Shown piece after piece: positions 9,562 through 19,377 of a stretch of DNA of 60,249 bases (within the stretch, counting starts at the first letter, position 1; every line of letters begins with the position of its first letter). The stretch covers positions 1-60,249 of the forward strand of contig JASHPX010000023.1 of the NCBI GenBank assembly GCA_030037905.1. Reading direction: 5' to 3'. Under the pieces are notes generated by a model. The model did not search any database, was not told the origin of the DNA, and worked only from the letters and a program-made list of their open reading frames with translations. Made by a program: the position numbers and the translations under genes. Source of the stretch: Gammaproteobacteria bacterium. GTDB lineage: Bacteria; Pseudomonadota; Gammaproteobacteria; Steroidobacterales; Steroidobacteraceae.

Positions 9562-9797
9562 GGCAATCTCCCGATTGGTACTTGCTTGCTGATCGTTGAC
9601 TCGTTTTCGAGACCCGTGGCCGGCCGATTGCAACGCTCCGAACCACGGCGACACGATGCCTCGCGAGCGCGCCTAAGGTCTTGAAGCGCACTTGAATCGT
9701 TGCTGAAACGTTCGTGAAAATTTGCTCGTCGGCCAGCGGGCGTAGACGCGCTATAGTTCACCTGGGCACCAACAGGGATAGGGTTGGGCGAGGTCGC

Positions 9798-12416
9798 ATG
9801 GAAGGGCTGCGCATCGGCACATTCGAGCTGTACCCCTCGGAGCGCCTGTTGCTGGCGGTGGGCCAACCGGTGGATCTCGGCGCGCGCGCCTTCGACCTGC
9901 TGCTGGCGCTGGCCGATCACGCGGGACAGCTGGTGACCAAGGCGGTGTTGCTCGACCGGGTCTGGCCCGGCCTCGTGGTGGACGAGAACAACTTACCGAC
10001 GCAGATCGCAAGTCTGCGGCGCGTGCTCGGTCCCGGGGCGATCCAGACGGTACCCGGGTTCGGTTACCGTCTACAGGTCGCCGTGGAGAGGCTCGCAACG
10101 CCGCCCCCGGGCCCATCCGCAGGTACGCCGCCACTCGCGGACAGCGCGCGCCCGTCCGAGCACGCGCTCTCCGCCGGAGGGCCCGCCGCTGGCACAGCCG
10201 CGTCGGCGTCAGGCCAGGAACGCGCCGGGCAGCCGCCGACGGCCGCGGTACAGGCCTGGCCGAACCGACTCAGCCCGCTCGTCGGCCGTGAGGAGGACGT
10301 GCGCCAGGTTCTGCAGGCGCTCGGCCGCTCGGCGCTGGTCACCATCGTCGGCATCGCTGGCGTGGGGAAGACGCGTCTCGCGCAGGAGATCCAGGCCCGG
10401 GAGGCGCACGCCCCGGCCGCCTCCACCGCGTGGGTGTCGCTGGCGACAGTGACAGAGATCGCTCACGTGCCCTCGAGCATTGCGCGTGCGCTCGGGCTGC
10501 AGCTGCCGGATGGCGTCGATGGCTTCACCGCACTGCGCCAGGCGCTGGCGGATCTACCGCGGCTGTTGATCCTGGACAATACCGAGCACCTGGCGGGCGC
10601 TCTGGCGGCGCCGTTGGCGGCGTTGGTGTCGCAGACGCGCGCGCTGCGCATCCTGCTGACCAGCCAGGTACCGCTCGGCATCCCCGGAGAAGGCGTCCAC
10701 CGGCTGTCCGTGCTTCCCATACCCGAGCTCGATGCATCGTTGGAATCCGCCGCGCAGTACGGCGCCATCGCGCTGTTCGTGCAACGCGCGACGGCCGTCG
10801 ATCGCAGATTCGCGCTGTCGGCTGAGAACGTGCCGCTCGTGATCCGTATCTGCCGCCGGCTCGACGGTATTCCGCTCGCGCTCGAGCTGGCGGCGGCGCG
10901 CGTGCCCGCCCTGGGCCTGGCGGCGCTGCTCGAGCGGCTCGATGACCGTTTTCGTCTGCTGCGCCTGTCCGGCCAGCCGGATGCACGCCACGGCGCATTG
11001 CTGACCGCCTTCGACTGGAGCTACGGCTTGCTGACAGGCGCCGAACAGCGCGCCTTCAACTGGCTGGGCGTATTCGCCGGCAGCTTCTCGCTGCTGGCCG
11101 CAAGCGCCTGCGTCAGCGGCGAAGGGCTCGACGGCACCGATGCGATCGACCTGGTCGCACGCCTGGTGGACCGCTCGCTCGTGAGCCTGCTCGCGGTCGA
11201 TCCTCCGCGATATGTCCTGCCCGAGACGGCGCGTTTTTATGCGCGGCAGCGTCTGGCGGCGAACGGCGAGCTGCAGGCCGCGCAGTCGCGCATGGCCGAG
11301 ACGCTGTTGGGAACGCTCGATCGGGCCTATGAGGAATACTGGTCACTCGACGAAGCCGTGTGGCTGCACCGCTACGAGCCGGAGCTCGACAATGTGCGTG
11401 CCGCGCTCGACTGGGCCGTCGCCGCCGAGCGGCCCGTTGGAGTGGAGCTGTTCGGCTCGGCATGGCCGCTGCTGCTGGAAGCGGACGTCTACGCGGAGGG
11501 CCGCGCCCGTTACAGCCAGCTGCTGGCGCTGCTGTCCGCCTCGCTGCCCCGGCCGCGTATCGGCCGCTTCTGGGAGGCCATCGCTACGTTCGACTCCCTG
11601 CGCCAGGGCGACCGCGCGCGCTACGCGGCGGAGCTGGCCGCCTCGCATCACGCCGCCGGCACGCAGGCGCGCTCGCGCTACTACGCGCTCATGCTGCTCG
11701 CCTTCAACTCGCGCGCGGACGCCGCCGCCGCGCGCGCCGCCTTCGACGCCGCTCGCCGGATCGAGGAGGGCTCCTGGCCAGCGCGCCTTCTGGCCTACGG
11801 CGCGTTGACCGAAGGTGCACTGCTGACCGACTCGGCGCGCTACGCGGAAGCGCGCGTGGCCTACCAGCGCGCCGTACGTCTGGCGCTGACGACCAGCGAG
11901 CGGCAGGCTCTGGCGGCAACCGTCAGCCTCGTCGAGTTGGACGTCGCCTGTGGCGATACCGCCGCGGCGCTGCAGCTCGCACGCCCGCTGGCGCTGGGTC
12001 TGAACCACCTCGGACGCCGCGAAGCGCGCTTCGAGCTGCTGGTACTTACATTCAGCGCACTGCTGCTCGCGCAGCTCCTGCCGGAGGCCTGCGCCACCGG
12101 AGCGGAGCTCTACGATCTCGCGAGGCAGCTCGACATGAGCCGCCTGTACACCGTGCTGGACGCCATGGCGCTGCTCGCCTGCCGCGAAGGCCGTTTCGCG
12201 GCCGCCGCCCGAATCGTGCACTGCGCCGACTCTGCGCATCTCGCCCACGGCCAGGTGCGCCGCAGCCCCTGCGCGCAGCGCATGCGGGCGGCGGCCACGG
12301 ATCTGCTCGACGAGCATCTCGGGCCGCGATGGCTCGATGCGCGCGCGGCGGGGGCGCACGAGGCGCTGAACGAGGCGACCGCCTGCCTGCTGGCGCTCGG
12401 TCGGCACGACGATTAG
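9798..12416 (+). CDS. Transcriptional regulator: OmpR-type winged-helix domain plus NB-ARC/AfsR-like P-loop ATPase
   Basis: N-terminal winged helix (LVTKAVLLDRVWPGLVVDENNLPTQIASLRRVLG...GFGYRL), Walker A GIAGVGKTRLAQ, LLILDNTEHL Walker B. Confidence 0.9.
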   Translation: MEGLRIGTFELYPSERLLLAVGQPVDLGARAFDLLLALADHAGQLVTKAVLLDRVWPGLVVDENNLPTQIASLRRVLGPGAIQTVPGFGYRLQVAVERLATPPPGPSAGTPPLADSARPSEHALSAGGPAAGTAASASGQERAGQPPTAAVQAWPNRLSPLVGREEDVRQVLQALGRSALVTIVGIAGVGKTRLAQEIQAREAHAPAASTAWVSLATVTEIAHVPSSIARALGLQLPDGVDGFTALRQALADLPRLLILDNTEHLAGALAAPLAALVSQTRALRILLTSQVPLGIPGEGVHRLSVLPIPELDASLESAAQYGAIALFVQRATAVDRRFALSAENVPLVIRICRRLDGIPLALELAAARVPALGLAALLERLDDRFRLLRLSGQPDARHGALLTAFDWSYGLLTGAEQRAFNWLGVFAGSFSLLAASACVSGEGLDGTDAIDLVARLVDRSLVSLLAVDPPRYVLPETARFYARQRLAANGELQAAQSRMAETLLGTLDRAYEEYWSLDEAVWLHRYEPELDNVRAALDWAVAAERPVGVELFGSAWPLLLEADVYAEGRARYSQLLALLSASLPRPRIGRFWEAIATFDSLRQGDRARYAAELAASHHAAGTQARSRYYALMLLAFNSRADAAAARAAFDAARRIEEGSWPARLLAYGALTEGALLTDSARYAEARVAYQRAVRLALTTSERQALAATVSLVELDVACGDTAAALQLARPLALGLNHLGRREARFELLVLTFSALLLAQLLPEACATGAELYDLARQLDMSRLYTVLDAMALLACREGRFAAAARIVHCADSAHLAHGQVRRSPCAQRMRAAATDLLDEHLGPRWLDARAAGAHEALNEATACLLALGRHDD

Positions 12417-12430
12417 CGCGGTGGCTTCCG

Positions 12431-12460
12431 CGCGCCGGGGCCCGTTATGTTCCCGGCGCG
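12431..12460. terminator. Hairpin between convergent genes
   Basis: Inverted repeat CGCGCCGGG ... CCCGGCGCG between regulator (+) and L,D-transpeptidase (-). Confidence 0.45.
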
Positions 12461-13836
12461 GCGCTGCTCGATGAGGCGTGCTGCTGAAGGCTGGTCGGGT
12501 GAGGTGCGGCCGTGACGCCGAGTTTGGAGAGTGCCCGCTCGAACGTCGTGTCGTCCATGGGCAGATCCGTTCGGCCGTCCCAGGCCGCACCGTCTGGCAG
12601 TCGATTCTCTACCTGACGTGCATTCGCCAGGGCCTGTCCCAGGCTTGCGTCAGGATCGGTGATTGCCACCGGGATTCCCTCGGGATCGCGGGCCAGCTGC
12701 ATGACCAGGTCCCAGCGCACCTGCTCGTGACGGCGGCGCAACTGCTGCTGGATGTGTGGACCCATGGCCTGCTCGAGAAGCTGGCGCGTCACCGGTTGCC
12801 CCGCGCGCGGGTCTCCCTCCAGCGGTCCGAACGCTTCCATATACAGCTCACCACGGTACCACCCGAACACGTACGGCTGATCGACCACTCGCACCTGCGT
12901 GCCGAGCGGCACCATCTTGTAGAGCTGCAGGATGTCCTCAGGGTACAGGTGCATACACCCGTGACTGACGCGCATGCCCACCCCGATGGGTTTGTTGGTG
13001 CCATGGATGGCGTACTCAGGCCAGCCGAGGTAGAGGGCCCGGTTACCCATGGGATCATCGGGACCCGGACGGATCTCGGCCGGCAGGGGATCGCCCTCCT
13101 CGCGATGTTCCTCGAGGATGTCCGCCGGCGGTACCCAGACGGGGTTCTTGACCTTGCGCACGACGGTCGTGACGCCCGATGGCGTCTTCCAGTCCACCCG
13201 GCCGATGCCGATCGGGTACGTATAGACGATTTGCTGGTCACCGCGCTTGCGCGGCGGGAAATAGTAAAGCCGCATCTGCGCGACATTGACGACGATGCCC
13301 AGGTATGGCGCATTCGGCAGCACGAACTGCGTGGGCACCACGACCCTACGCCCAGCCCCCGGTAGCCACATATCCACCCCGGGATTCGCCCGCTGGATCT
13401 CGTTGTAGCCGATGCTGAAGCGACGGGCGATGTCGGATAGGGTGTCCGCCTGGTTGGCGCGGGTAATCTGCACCTGGCCGAGCATCTGGTCGTTGAGATG
13501 GGGGTCGAAGGTGAATCGGTACGCTTCGACTGGTGGCGCTTCAGCGGGCGCTTGGGCGGCAGGGGCGGCTGAGGTGGCCTGGCCGGCGCTGCCCGCGCCA
13601 ACGGTTTGGACAGCTACGCCGGTGCGCGCGTCCGAGCTCTGGGCGGCGCCGGCTGCCACGGCAGTGCCAGCAGCGCCAGCAGCGCTGGTCGGCGCCGTCG
13701 GTGCCGTCGGTGCCGTCGGCGATGATGCCGCGTCAGCCTGAGCTGCGAGGAAGCAGGCGAGCAACGCGCAGGCGATCAGGGGGTGGGGCAGACGGGGGGT
13801 GGCCGCTGCGCGAGGGCGACGCCTGTCGAATGTCAT
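12445..13836 (-). CDS. L,D-transpeptidase (YkuD/ErfK type) with LysM-like segment
   Basis: YAIHGTNKPIGVGMRVSHGCMHLYPEDI catalytic motif; DTLSDIARRFSIGYNEIQRANPGVDMW LysM-like. Confidence 0.92.
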   Translation of the reverse strand: MTFDRRRPRAAATPRLPHPLIACALLACFLAAQADAASSPTAPTAPTAPTSAAGAAGTAVAAGAAQSSDARTGVAVQTVGAGSAGQATSAAPAAQAPAEAPPVEAYRFTFDPHLNDQMLGQVQITRANQADTLSDIARRFSIGYNEIQRANPGVDMWLPGAGRRVVVPTQFVLPNAPYLGIVVNVAQMRLYYFPPRKRGDQQIVYTYPIGIGRVDWKTPSGVTTVVRKVKNPVWVPPADILEEHREEGDPLPAEIRPGPDDPMGNRALYLGWPEYAIHGTNKPIGVGMRVSHGCMHLYPEDILQLYKMVPLGTQVRVVDQPYVFGWYRGELYMEAFGPLEGDPRAGQPVTRQLLEQAMGPHIQQQLRRRHEQVRWDLVMQLARDPEGIPVAITDPDASLGQALANARQVENRLPDGAAWDGRTDLPMDDTTFERALSKLGVTAAPHPTSLQQHASSSSAAPGT

Positions 13837-14018
13837 GGCAACGGATTGTAGATACGTCCGACCTTGCCTACCTTGCGTTGTCATTAAGAACTTTTGGTCT
13901 GTAGACCTGCTCCCGGTTTCATAGTTGTTCAGAGGGCCTTCAGGGAAGGCAGCGCCGAGCCTCGATGCCGGCTCTGGAATCCCAGGAACCCGACTCGGAG
14001 GCCCGGCAATTCAGACAC

Positions 14019-14322
14019 CATACCAAGCATACCAAGTAGGTCACCGGGGCTGCCACGGGGCTGCCACGGCTGTGGACGAGCCCCATGGCCGGCGGTGACG
14101 AGCTCAATGGCCTGCGGTACGAGCCAAATGGCTCGAGGGACTCTTGCGCGACCCGGTGCTGCTCTGGCGTGCCCAGCGGCGCCAAGTGCAACGGAGGCCA
14201 CGCCGTAACTTATTGAAATTTCAGGTCTTAAATCCCTGCGGTGCTCTCGTGAAGTGTTGCGGCAGGTCCGCGCAGGGGGCTCGGATACGCCGGGACGCGC
14301 TCCGTTAGACGTCCGTTAGACG
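14019..14322. repeat. Intergenic cluster of short tandem repeats (9x2, 11x2, about 21x3, 11x2)
   Basis: CATACCAAG x2 (14019-14036); GGGGCTGCCAC x2 (14046-14067); ACGAGCYMMATGGC... x3 (14076-14139); TCCGTTAGACG x2 (14301-14322). Confidence 0.85.
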
Positions 14323-14334
14323 CATCCCGGACGA

Positions 14335-15357
14335 TCAGCGTGACTGAGCGAACGCCGGAATGACCTCTTTCCCTATCAGCTCCGTCGTGCGCATGGCCTC
14401 ATCGAAGGTCATATCTCCGAACGCCACGTCGCACGCTATATAGTTCGCGCCGATTGATTCGACGTCTCGCGCCACGAAAGCGCGGAACCCCGCGGCGGTC
14501 CCAGCGAAAGCCGCGCCGACCTCGATCATCGGACCGATTTGGGGTGGCAAACGCAAGGGAAATTCCATCCCGTGCCGATCCCACAGGAGCCGCATATGCC
14601 CGAGCCAGGATGCATATGCATGCTCCGCAGTTCTCAGAGCACGAGCGTCGGTCTCGGCCAACACGACGAGCCGCATCACGCCCATCAGAGGCAGGCTTTC
14701 CTCGGACCTGCCGAAATGCACCCATTCGGACCTATAGCGATCGATCACGGCGCGTGCACCGTCAGTAGGGAGCAGCGTCACTATGTGAGCCCCTTCGAGG
14801 GCTGCCCAGTGCGTCGTCTCGGGCGCGACCACACCGTACCAAAGCGGAGGGTGCGGCTTCTGTATGGGACGCAGCGCCATCGGGACTTTCTGGAAATGAT
14901 AGAACTCGCCGCTGAAGGTCAGCTCATCGACGCCAAGTCCCTGCTTGATGAGCCTCAAGGCTTCTGGAAACTGACGGGGGCCTGCTTCGGGAGCGACACC
15001 GTAGAAACGGACTTCTATCGGCGAAACACCGCGGCCGACGCCAAGCTCGAAGCGTCCGCCACTCAGCCGATCCAACATGCAGATCTCTTCGATCAAGCGG
15101 ATCGGATGATATAGCGGCAATGAATAGACCAGCGGCCCGAATCGTAGTCGCCTGGTGCGCTGTGCAACGGCGGCCAAAAAGATTCCGGGCGACGGCGCGA
15201 GCCCCAGCGGCGTACCGTGATGCTCCGCGAGATGATAAGCACGGAAGTTCAAGCGGTCATAGGCTTCGATGAGCTCGAGCCGCTCTTGGTATTGTCGTTC
15301 GAGCGGGACGTCGCCCTGATCCATGTGATCAAAGACGCCGAACTTCATTTCCAACAT
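14335..15357 (-). CDS. LLM-class flavin-dependent oxidoreductase
   Basis: MKFGVFDHMDQGDVPLERQYQERLELIEAYDRLNFRAYHLAEHHGTP...GRFELGVGRGVSPIE. Confidence 0.9.
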   Translation of the reverse strand: MLEMKFGVFDHMDQGDVPLERQYQERLELIEAYDRLNFRAYHLAEHHGTPLGLAPSPGIFLAAVAQRTRRLRFGPLVYSLPLYHPIRLIEEICMLDRLSGGRFELGVGRGVSPIEVRFYGVAPEAGPRQFPEALRLIKQGLGVDELTFSGEFYHFQKVPMALRPIQKPHPPLWYGVVAPETTHWAALEGAHIVTLLPTDGARAVIDRYRSEWVHFGRSEESLPLMGVMRLVVLAETDARALRTAEHAYASWLGHMRLLWDRHGMEFPLRLPPQIGPMIEVGAAFAGTAAGFRAFVARDVESIGANYIACDVAFGDMTFDEAMRTTELIGKEVIPAFAQSR

Positions 15358-15428
15358 CCCCTAAGGAGGGCTCCCGGCTCGATGGTTGCACGCTCCGCAC
15401 GCAGGGCCGGCGCGGCAGGCCGAGTCGC

Positions 15429-16400
15429 TCAAGCGATGATGTCGCGGCTGGAAGTGATGAGGATGCACGTACAGCCTGTCTCGCTCCACACGCGCTTGTC
15501 GGCAGTGCCTGGCTCTGCGCGATTGTAATCGCCGCGATCGAGTTTGCGGTCGTCGATCCACAGCTCTCCCTGCAGCAGGTACAATTCTTCGAGGCCGGTA
15601 TGCATGTGGGGCGGATATTCGATGTGTGGCGCGAGCCGTACCAGCATGCTGACGCGCTCGCGCGGTGTTTCGGTTGCAAGTATCTTGCAGTATATGCCAT
15701 GGGCCGGTTGTTCCCACTCCTCCTCCAGCCTGGAGGAGGTCGCCTTTGGCAATGGAGCGTCATCCGCGGCTGATGCGATCCGCTGCGTGATGCGGCCCCA
15801 TAGCGATGCCGAAAAGGGTCGCGCATCTGCCGACCTATCGATCAGCACCTCGAAAACCTGCGTTGCAGCCGGCGAATGCTTCTTTCTTGGACCATCCCCG
15901 TCCTCGAGGACTGCATTTGCCGCCTTCGAGCGTGCCATGTGCATGATCCATCCAACCACTGTGTCACCCACAGGATCGAATCCGCCGGCCTCTTGCCATA
16001 TGCGGTCGAACACGTCGATGGCCAGTGCCTCGGTGGCGAACCAGTCGTTGGTGACCGCCATGATCAGGGTAATGACCAGGTGATGCGTCCATAGGTACAG
16101 GGTCTGAAACGCATCTTGATCCCGCTGCGCAATGCGGCGGACCAACGCGACCCATTCCGCCTCCAACGTTCGGTGCTTGGTCTTGTCGCTGTAGAGCAGA
16201 TCGCCCAGCGTGGACCTGTGCAGATCCCGTCGCGCCACGCGCACCGCCATCCGCTCGTACAGCAGAGCCAATCGCCCGAAGGCGACACGTCCTTCAGAGG
16301 ACGTAGCTTCGCGCGTATGTGCCCACAAATCAGCGGCACGCAATATCAGTGTCTGCACGTCGCGCACCGGCGAACGCGCGCTATTTTCCTGTGATGCCAA
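15429..16400 (-). CDS. Fusion of sigma-70 region 2-like domain and ChrR-type anti-sigma cupin
   Basis: VALVRRIAQRDQDAFQTLYLWTHHLVITLIMAVTNDWFATEALAIDVFDRIWQEAGGFDP..VVGWIMHMARSKAANAV then RVSMLVRLAPHIEYPPHMHTGLEELYLLQGELWIDDRKLDRGDYNRAEPGTADKRVWSETGCTCILITS. Confidence 0.8.
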   Translation of the reverse strand: MASQENSARSPVRDVQTLILRAADLWAHTREATSSEGRVAFGRLALLYERMAVRVARRDLHRSTLGDLLYSDKTKHRTLEAEWVALVRRIAQRDQDAFQTLYLWTHHLVITLIMAVTNDWFATEALAIDVFDRIWQEAGGFDPVGDTVVGWIMHMARSKAANAVLEDGDGPRKKHSPAATQVFEVLIDRSADARPFSASLWGRITQRIASAADDAPLPKATSSRLEEEWEQPAHGIYCKILATETPRERVSMLVRLAPHIEYPPHMHTGLEELYLLQGELWIDDRKLDRGDYNRAEPGTADKRVWSETGCTCILITSSRDIIA

Positions 16401-16646
16401 TTGCAGGAGCTCGAATGAAGAGACCTCAGACCCTGAAGGTGGAGCATAGCAGCGACTGCCCGCAACGGTGCCAGATCAGTCCTACAGCGATTAGGGCGCT
16501 CGTCCACTGGCATCCGTCAATCGCCGGAGCAGGTCAGCCCTGGTCCGCCCGGGTGGCGCGACAGTCCCGGAGTCGGATAGCCTTCATCTCGATGCAGATC
16601 TGTATCGGAACCTCGGGCGGGGGGCACGGCAAGTTCACCCGCGACC

Positions 16647-17819
16647 GTGAATAAGCAAGAACTACGCGCCGCCAGTTCCCTCGCCGGGGTGTTCTCGGTG
16701 AGGCTGCTCGGGTTGTTCATGATCTATCCGGTATTCGCGAGTTATGCGCAGCATCTGCAGGGCACGACGCCGTACCGGACCGGCATGGCACTTGGAATCT
16801 ATGGCCTCACGCAGGGGCTGCTGCAGATTCCCTTCGGCCTGCTCTCCGACCGGGTAGGGCGCAAGGTCATGATCGTCACAGGGCTGATCGTGTTCGGCGT
16901 CGGCAGCGTCGTGGCCGCCGCGTCGACCTCGATCGTGGGCGTGATCGTTGGCCGCGCCGTGCAGGGAGGCGGTGCAGTGGGCTCCGTCATTCTTGCGCTG
17001 GTGGCGGACCTCACCAGAGAGGAGAGCCGTACCGAGGCGATGGCACTGGTGGGCATCACGATCGGCGCCTCATTCATGGTCGCCTTGGTGAGCGGACCGC
17101 TGCTGGCGGGGGCGATCGGGGTTGCGGGCATATTTTGGCTCATGGCAGGTCTGGCCCTCGTCGGCATCGGTATCGTGCAGTTCGTGGTACCTCAGCCGCT
17201 GAGGCGGCACGTCAACGTGGACGCGGAGGCGATTCCGGGCATGTTCGGCTCCATCCTGCGGAACGTGGAACTGCTGCGACTGGATTTCGGCATCTTCGCT
17301 TTGCACGCCATCCTGACGGCCGGATTTCTGCTCGTGCCGGCGTTGTTGCAGGCGCGGTTGCATGTGAGCGCCGCGAGCCAGTGGCTCGTCTATCTGCCGA
17401 TTCTGCTGATTTCGGCGGTGGTGATGGTGCCGGCGATCGTCGTCGCCGAGAAATATCGCTGCATGAAGGGTGTGATTCTCGGCGCCGTAACGGCTCTCGC
17501 TGCGAGCCAATGGATGCTGGCTTTCGGCGGCAGTTACGAGTACGTCGTGCTCGCTGCGCTGACGCTGTTCTTTTCCGCCTTCAATGTCATGGAAGCAACT
17601 CTGCCGTCCCTGATCACCAAGACCTCTCCGGCGCGGGCCAAGGGTACTGCGAGTGGAGTCTATTCCAGCTCGCAATTTCTAGGCATTTTCGTCGGAGGGG
17701 TGGTGGGGGGATGGCTGCAGCAGAGTGTCGGGGCAGATGCCGTTTTTCTGTGGGCAGGCGCGCTCGCGCTGCTCTGGCTGCTGGTAGCGGCCACGATGCG
17801 GCAACCGAGTGCGGACTGA
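16647..17819 (+). CDS. MFS transporter (YajR-like)
   Basis: MALGIYGLTQGLLQIPFGLLSDRVGRKVMIVTGLIVFGVGSVVAA. Confidence 0.88.
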   Translation: MNKQELRAASSLAGVFSVRLLGLFMIYPVFASYAQHLQGTTPYRTGMALGIYGLTQGLLQIPFGLLSDRVGRKVMIVTGLIVFGVGSVVAAASTSIVGVIVGRAVQGGGAVGSVILALVADLTREESRTEAMALVGITIGASFMVALVSGPLLAGAIGVAGIFWLMAGLALVGIGIVQFVVPQPLRRHVNVDAEAIPGMFGSILRNVELLRLDFGIFALHAILTAGFLLVPALLQARLHVSAASQWLVYLPILLISAVVMVPAIVVAEKYRCMKGVILGAVTALAASQWMLAFGGSYEYVVLAALTLFFSAFNVMEATLPSLITKTSPARAKGTASGVYSSSQFLGIFVGGVVGGWLQQSVGADAVFLWAGALALLWLLVAATMRQPSAD

Positions 17820-17887
17820 CCCCTTCAGTTTGCGCCTGTCCAGGCAGCGCCGCCCGACCGCGACCGGCATTTTGCTAATATCGTGAC

Positions 17888-18805
17888 ATGCAGACTACGG
17901 GCTCGGCGCCGGCGGATGCTCACTCGGAAGGCGCTGTTCCTGCCGATGGCAAAGTGGAAACCGTGTTTCTGCGGCGTCAATCGCCGGATTGGGCTGCACT
18001 ATCGCGTGACCATCGACGCGGAGAGACCATAGACCCGCGCCGATACCTCCCGGACCATGACATTCCGGGATTTCCGCAGAACATCGGCGCGCTCATCAGC
18101 GCCTGGAACGAGCGCTTTGCCACCGACTTTTTTACAGTCCGTAGTCTGATCGCGCAGATCAGCAGATCCAGCATCGAGAGCGTCCGTGGCGCTTCGGCGT
18201 ATACGTATGAGCAAATTCCGCAGCTGGCGAATATGGCCAGGGAGCGGCAGTTCTATCTCTGTCCGCACGATGATGATGATTTTTTTGCTCCGTACCTGGC
18301 CGAGGAGCTGGCCGTGGCGCCGCGAACGACTGATGCGATCGTCGCTCCGATGTTCAGGGTCGGGCGCGACAATTGGACGTTCGTGCCGGATGGCTGCGAC
18401 CCGGATGAGATCCTGGCCTCACGCCGGCCGCAGCAGTATCGATATCAGACGAACAATTATGCCGTGCATAGTCGCAGACTCATGTCTGTCGAGCAGATTC
18501 GCGCGATCAAAGACCACATTCAAGGGTCTGCGTACGCGCAATCGCAGCGCTTTACGGACTACGTCATCCCCAAGGTATTGAGTGCAACGCTCAAGACGCC
18601 GGCGTCCGCGTCGGTGCTGCCGGGCACGCTCAGAGGTTGGCGTGGTACCCGGCGGATGTTCAAGGAGACAGTGAAGAGTCTCGAGAATATGCGATTGAGT
18701 GGCAAGTTTGAATGGATCACCAGGCCAAGCCTGCTGGTGGCAAGAATGTTCACGGCGATTTACGCCGGGAAGAGACTGAACTCGCTCACTGACATACATC
18801 CGTGA
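17888..18805 (+). CDS. Hypothetical protein, possibly glycosyltransferase-like (rhamnosyltransferase-type)
   Basis: 305 aa; acidic cluster YLCPHDDDDFFAPYLAEEL compatible with a DxD-type motif; no firm family assignment. Confidence 0.55.
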   Translation: MQTTGSAPADAHSEGAVPADGKVETVFLRRQSPDWAALSRDHRRGETIDPRRYLPDHDIPGFPQNIGALISAWNERFATDFFTVRSLIAQISRSSIESVRGASAYTYEQIPQLANMARERQFYLCPHDDDDFFAPYLAEELAVAPRTTDAIVAPMFRVGRDNWTFVPDGCDPDEILASRRPQQYRYQTNNYAVHSRRLMSVEQIRAIKDHIQGSAYAQSQRFTDYVIPKVLSATLKTPASASVLPGTLRGWRGTRRMFKETVKSLENMRLSGKFEWITRPSLLVARMFTAIYAGKRLNSLTDIHP

Positions 18806-18822
18806 CGCCGGGACGGGCTGCT

Positions 18823-18847
18823 ACGGCCCCGACGGATATGGGGCCGT
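18823..18847. terminator. Hairpin between convergent genes
   Basis: ACGGCCCC-(9 nt)-GGGGCCGT inverted repeat. Confidence 0.45.
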
Positions 18848-18866
18848 CGGTAGCGACGCAGGCCGT

Positions 18867-19361
18867 TCACAGCAGCTCGAAGACGCTGTAGAGCGCCCCC
18901 TCGGCGTTGCGGTGACCGATACCGACGGCGATGATGCGATTCAGCCAATCATACTGCGGCGCTGCGGTCTCGAAGAACGGTACGATGCGCATGTAGTAGC
19001 GCGACGGATCGATGATTTCCCCGCCGTCGATGCGTGCAATGACGTCGGCCGGGCCGTGACGGAACCCCCGGTACTGCATGCCGATCAGCGCGGCGTCGCC
19101 CGTTCTGAGCACCAGGCGCACATCAATCGTGGTCGCACCGTCGGGCCGCACTCGCTGCCAGTCGCTGCCGCCCTCGAGCACCTCGCCCGAGACCCGTTCG
19201 CCTTCGAACGAACCATTCGCGATGATGCCGATGCGCCGATACCCATCCGGGCTGGTTCCGATGATCTGCGGCTTGCGCACCTGAATGAAAAAATTGAAGA
19301 GCGGGCGAGTACGCACGCTCCTGAGCGTCTCCGGCAGCTGCTCAAAGGAGGGGATTGCCAT
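18867..19361 (-). CDS. DUF3237 domain protein
   Basis: FNFFIQVRKPQIIGTSPDGYRRIGIIANGSFEGERVSGEVLEGGSDWQRVRPDGATTIDVRLVLRTGDAALIGM. Confidence 0.85.
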   Translation of the reverse strand: MAIPSFEQLPETLRSVRTRPLFNFFIQVRKPQIIGTSPDGYRRIGIIANGSFEGERVSGEVLEGGSDWQRVRPDGATTIDVRLVLRTGDAALIGMQYRGFRHGPADVIARIDGGEIIDPSRYYMRIVPFFETAAPQYDWLNRIIAVGIGHRNAEGALYSVFELL

Positions 19362-19377
19362 GATGGTCTCCGGCTGT

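Noticed and set aside
11343-12590. 415-aa minus-strand ORF opposite the regulator
   Set aside because: Antisense shadow ORF, composition biased, overlaps a strong coding gene.
13691-13717. GGTGCCGTC x3 repeat in the L,D-transpeptidase gene as a separate element
   Set aside because: In-frame TAP-type linker repeat in a low-complexity region; ordinary for secreted proteins.
14076-14139. CRISPR-like array
   Set aside because: Units are contiguous with no spacers, only three diverged copies and no cas genes.
13929-14201. 90-aa minus-strand ORF across the repeat hotspot
   Set aside because: No recognisable domain, composition follows the tandem repeats; not strong enough to call.
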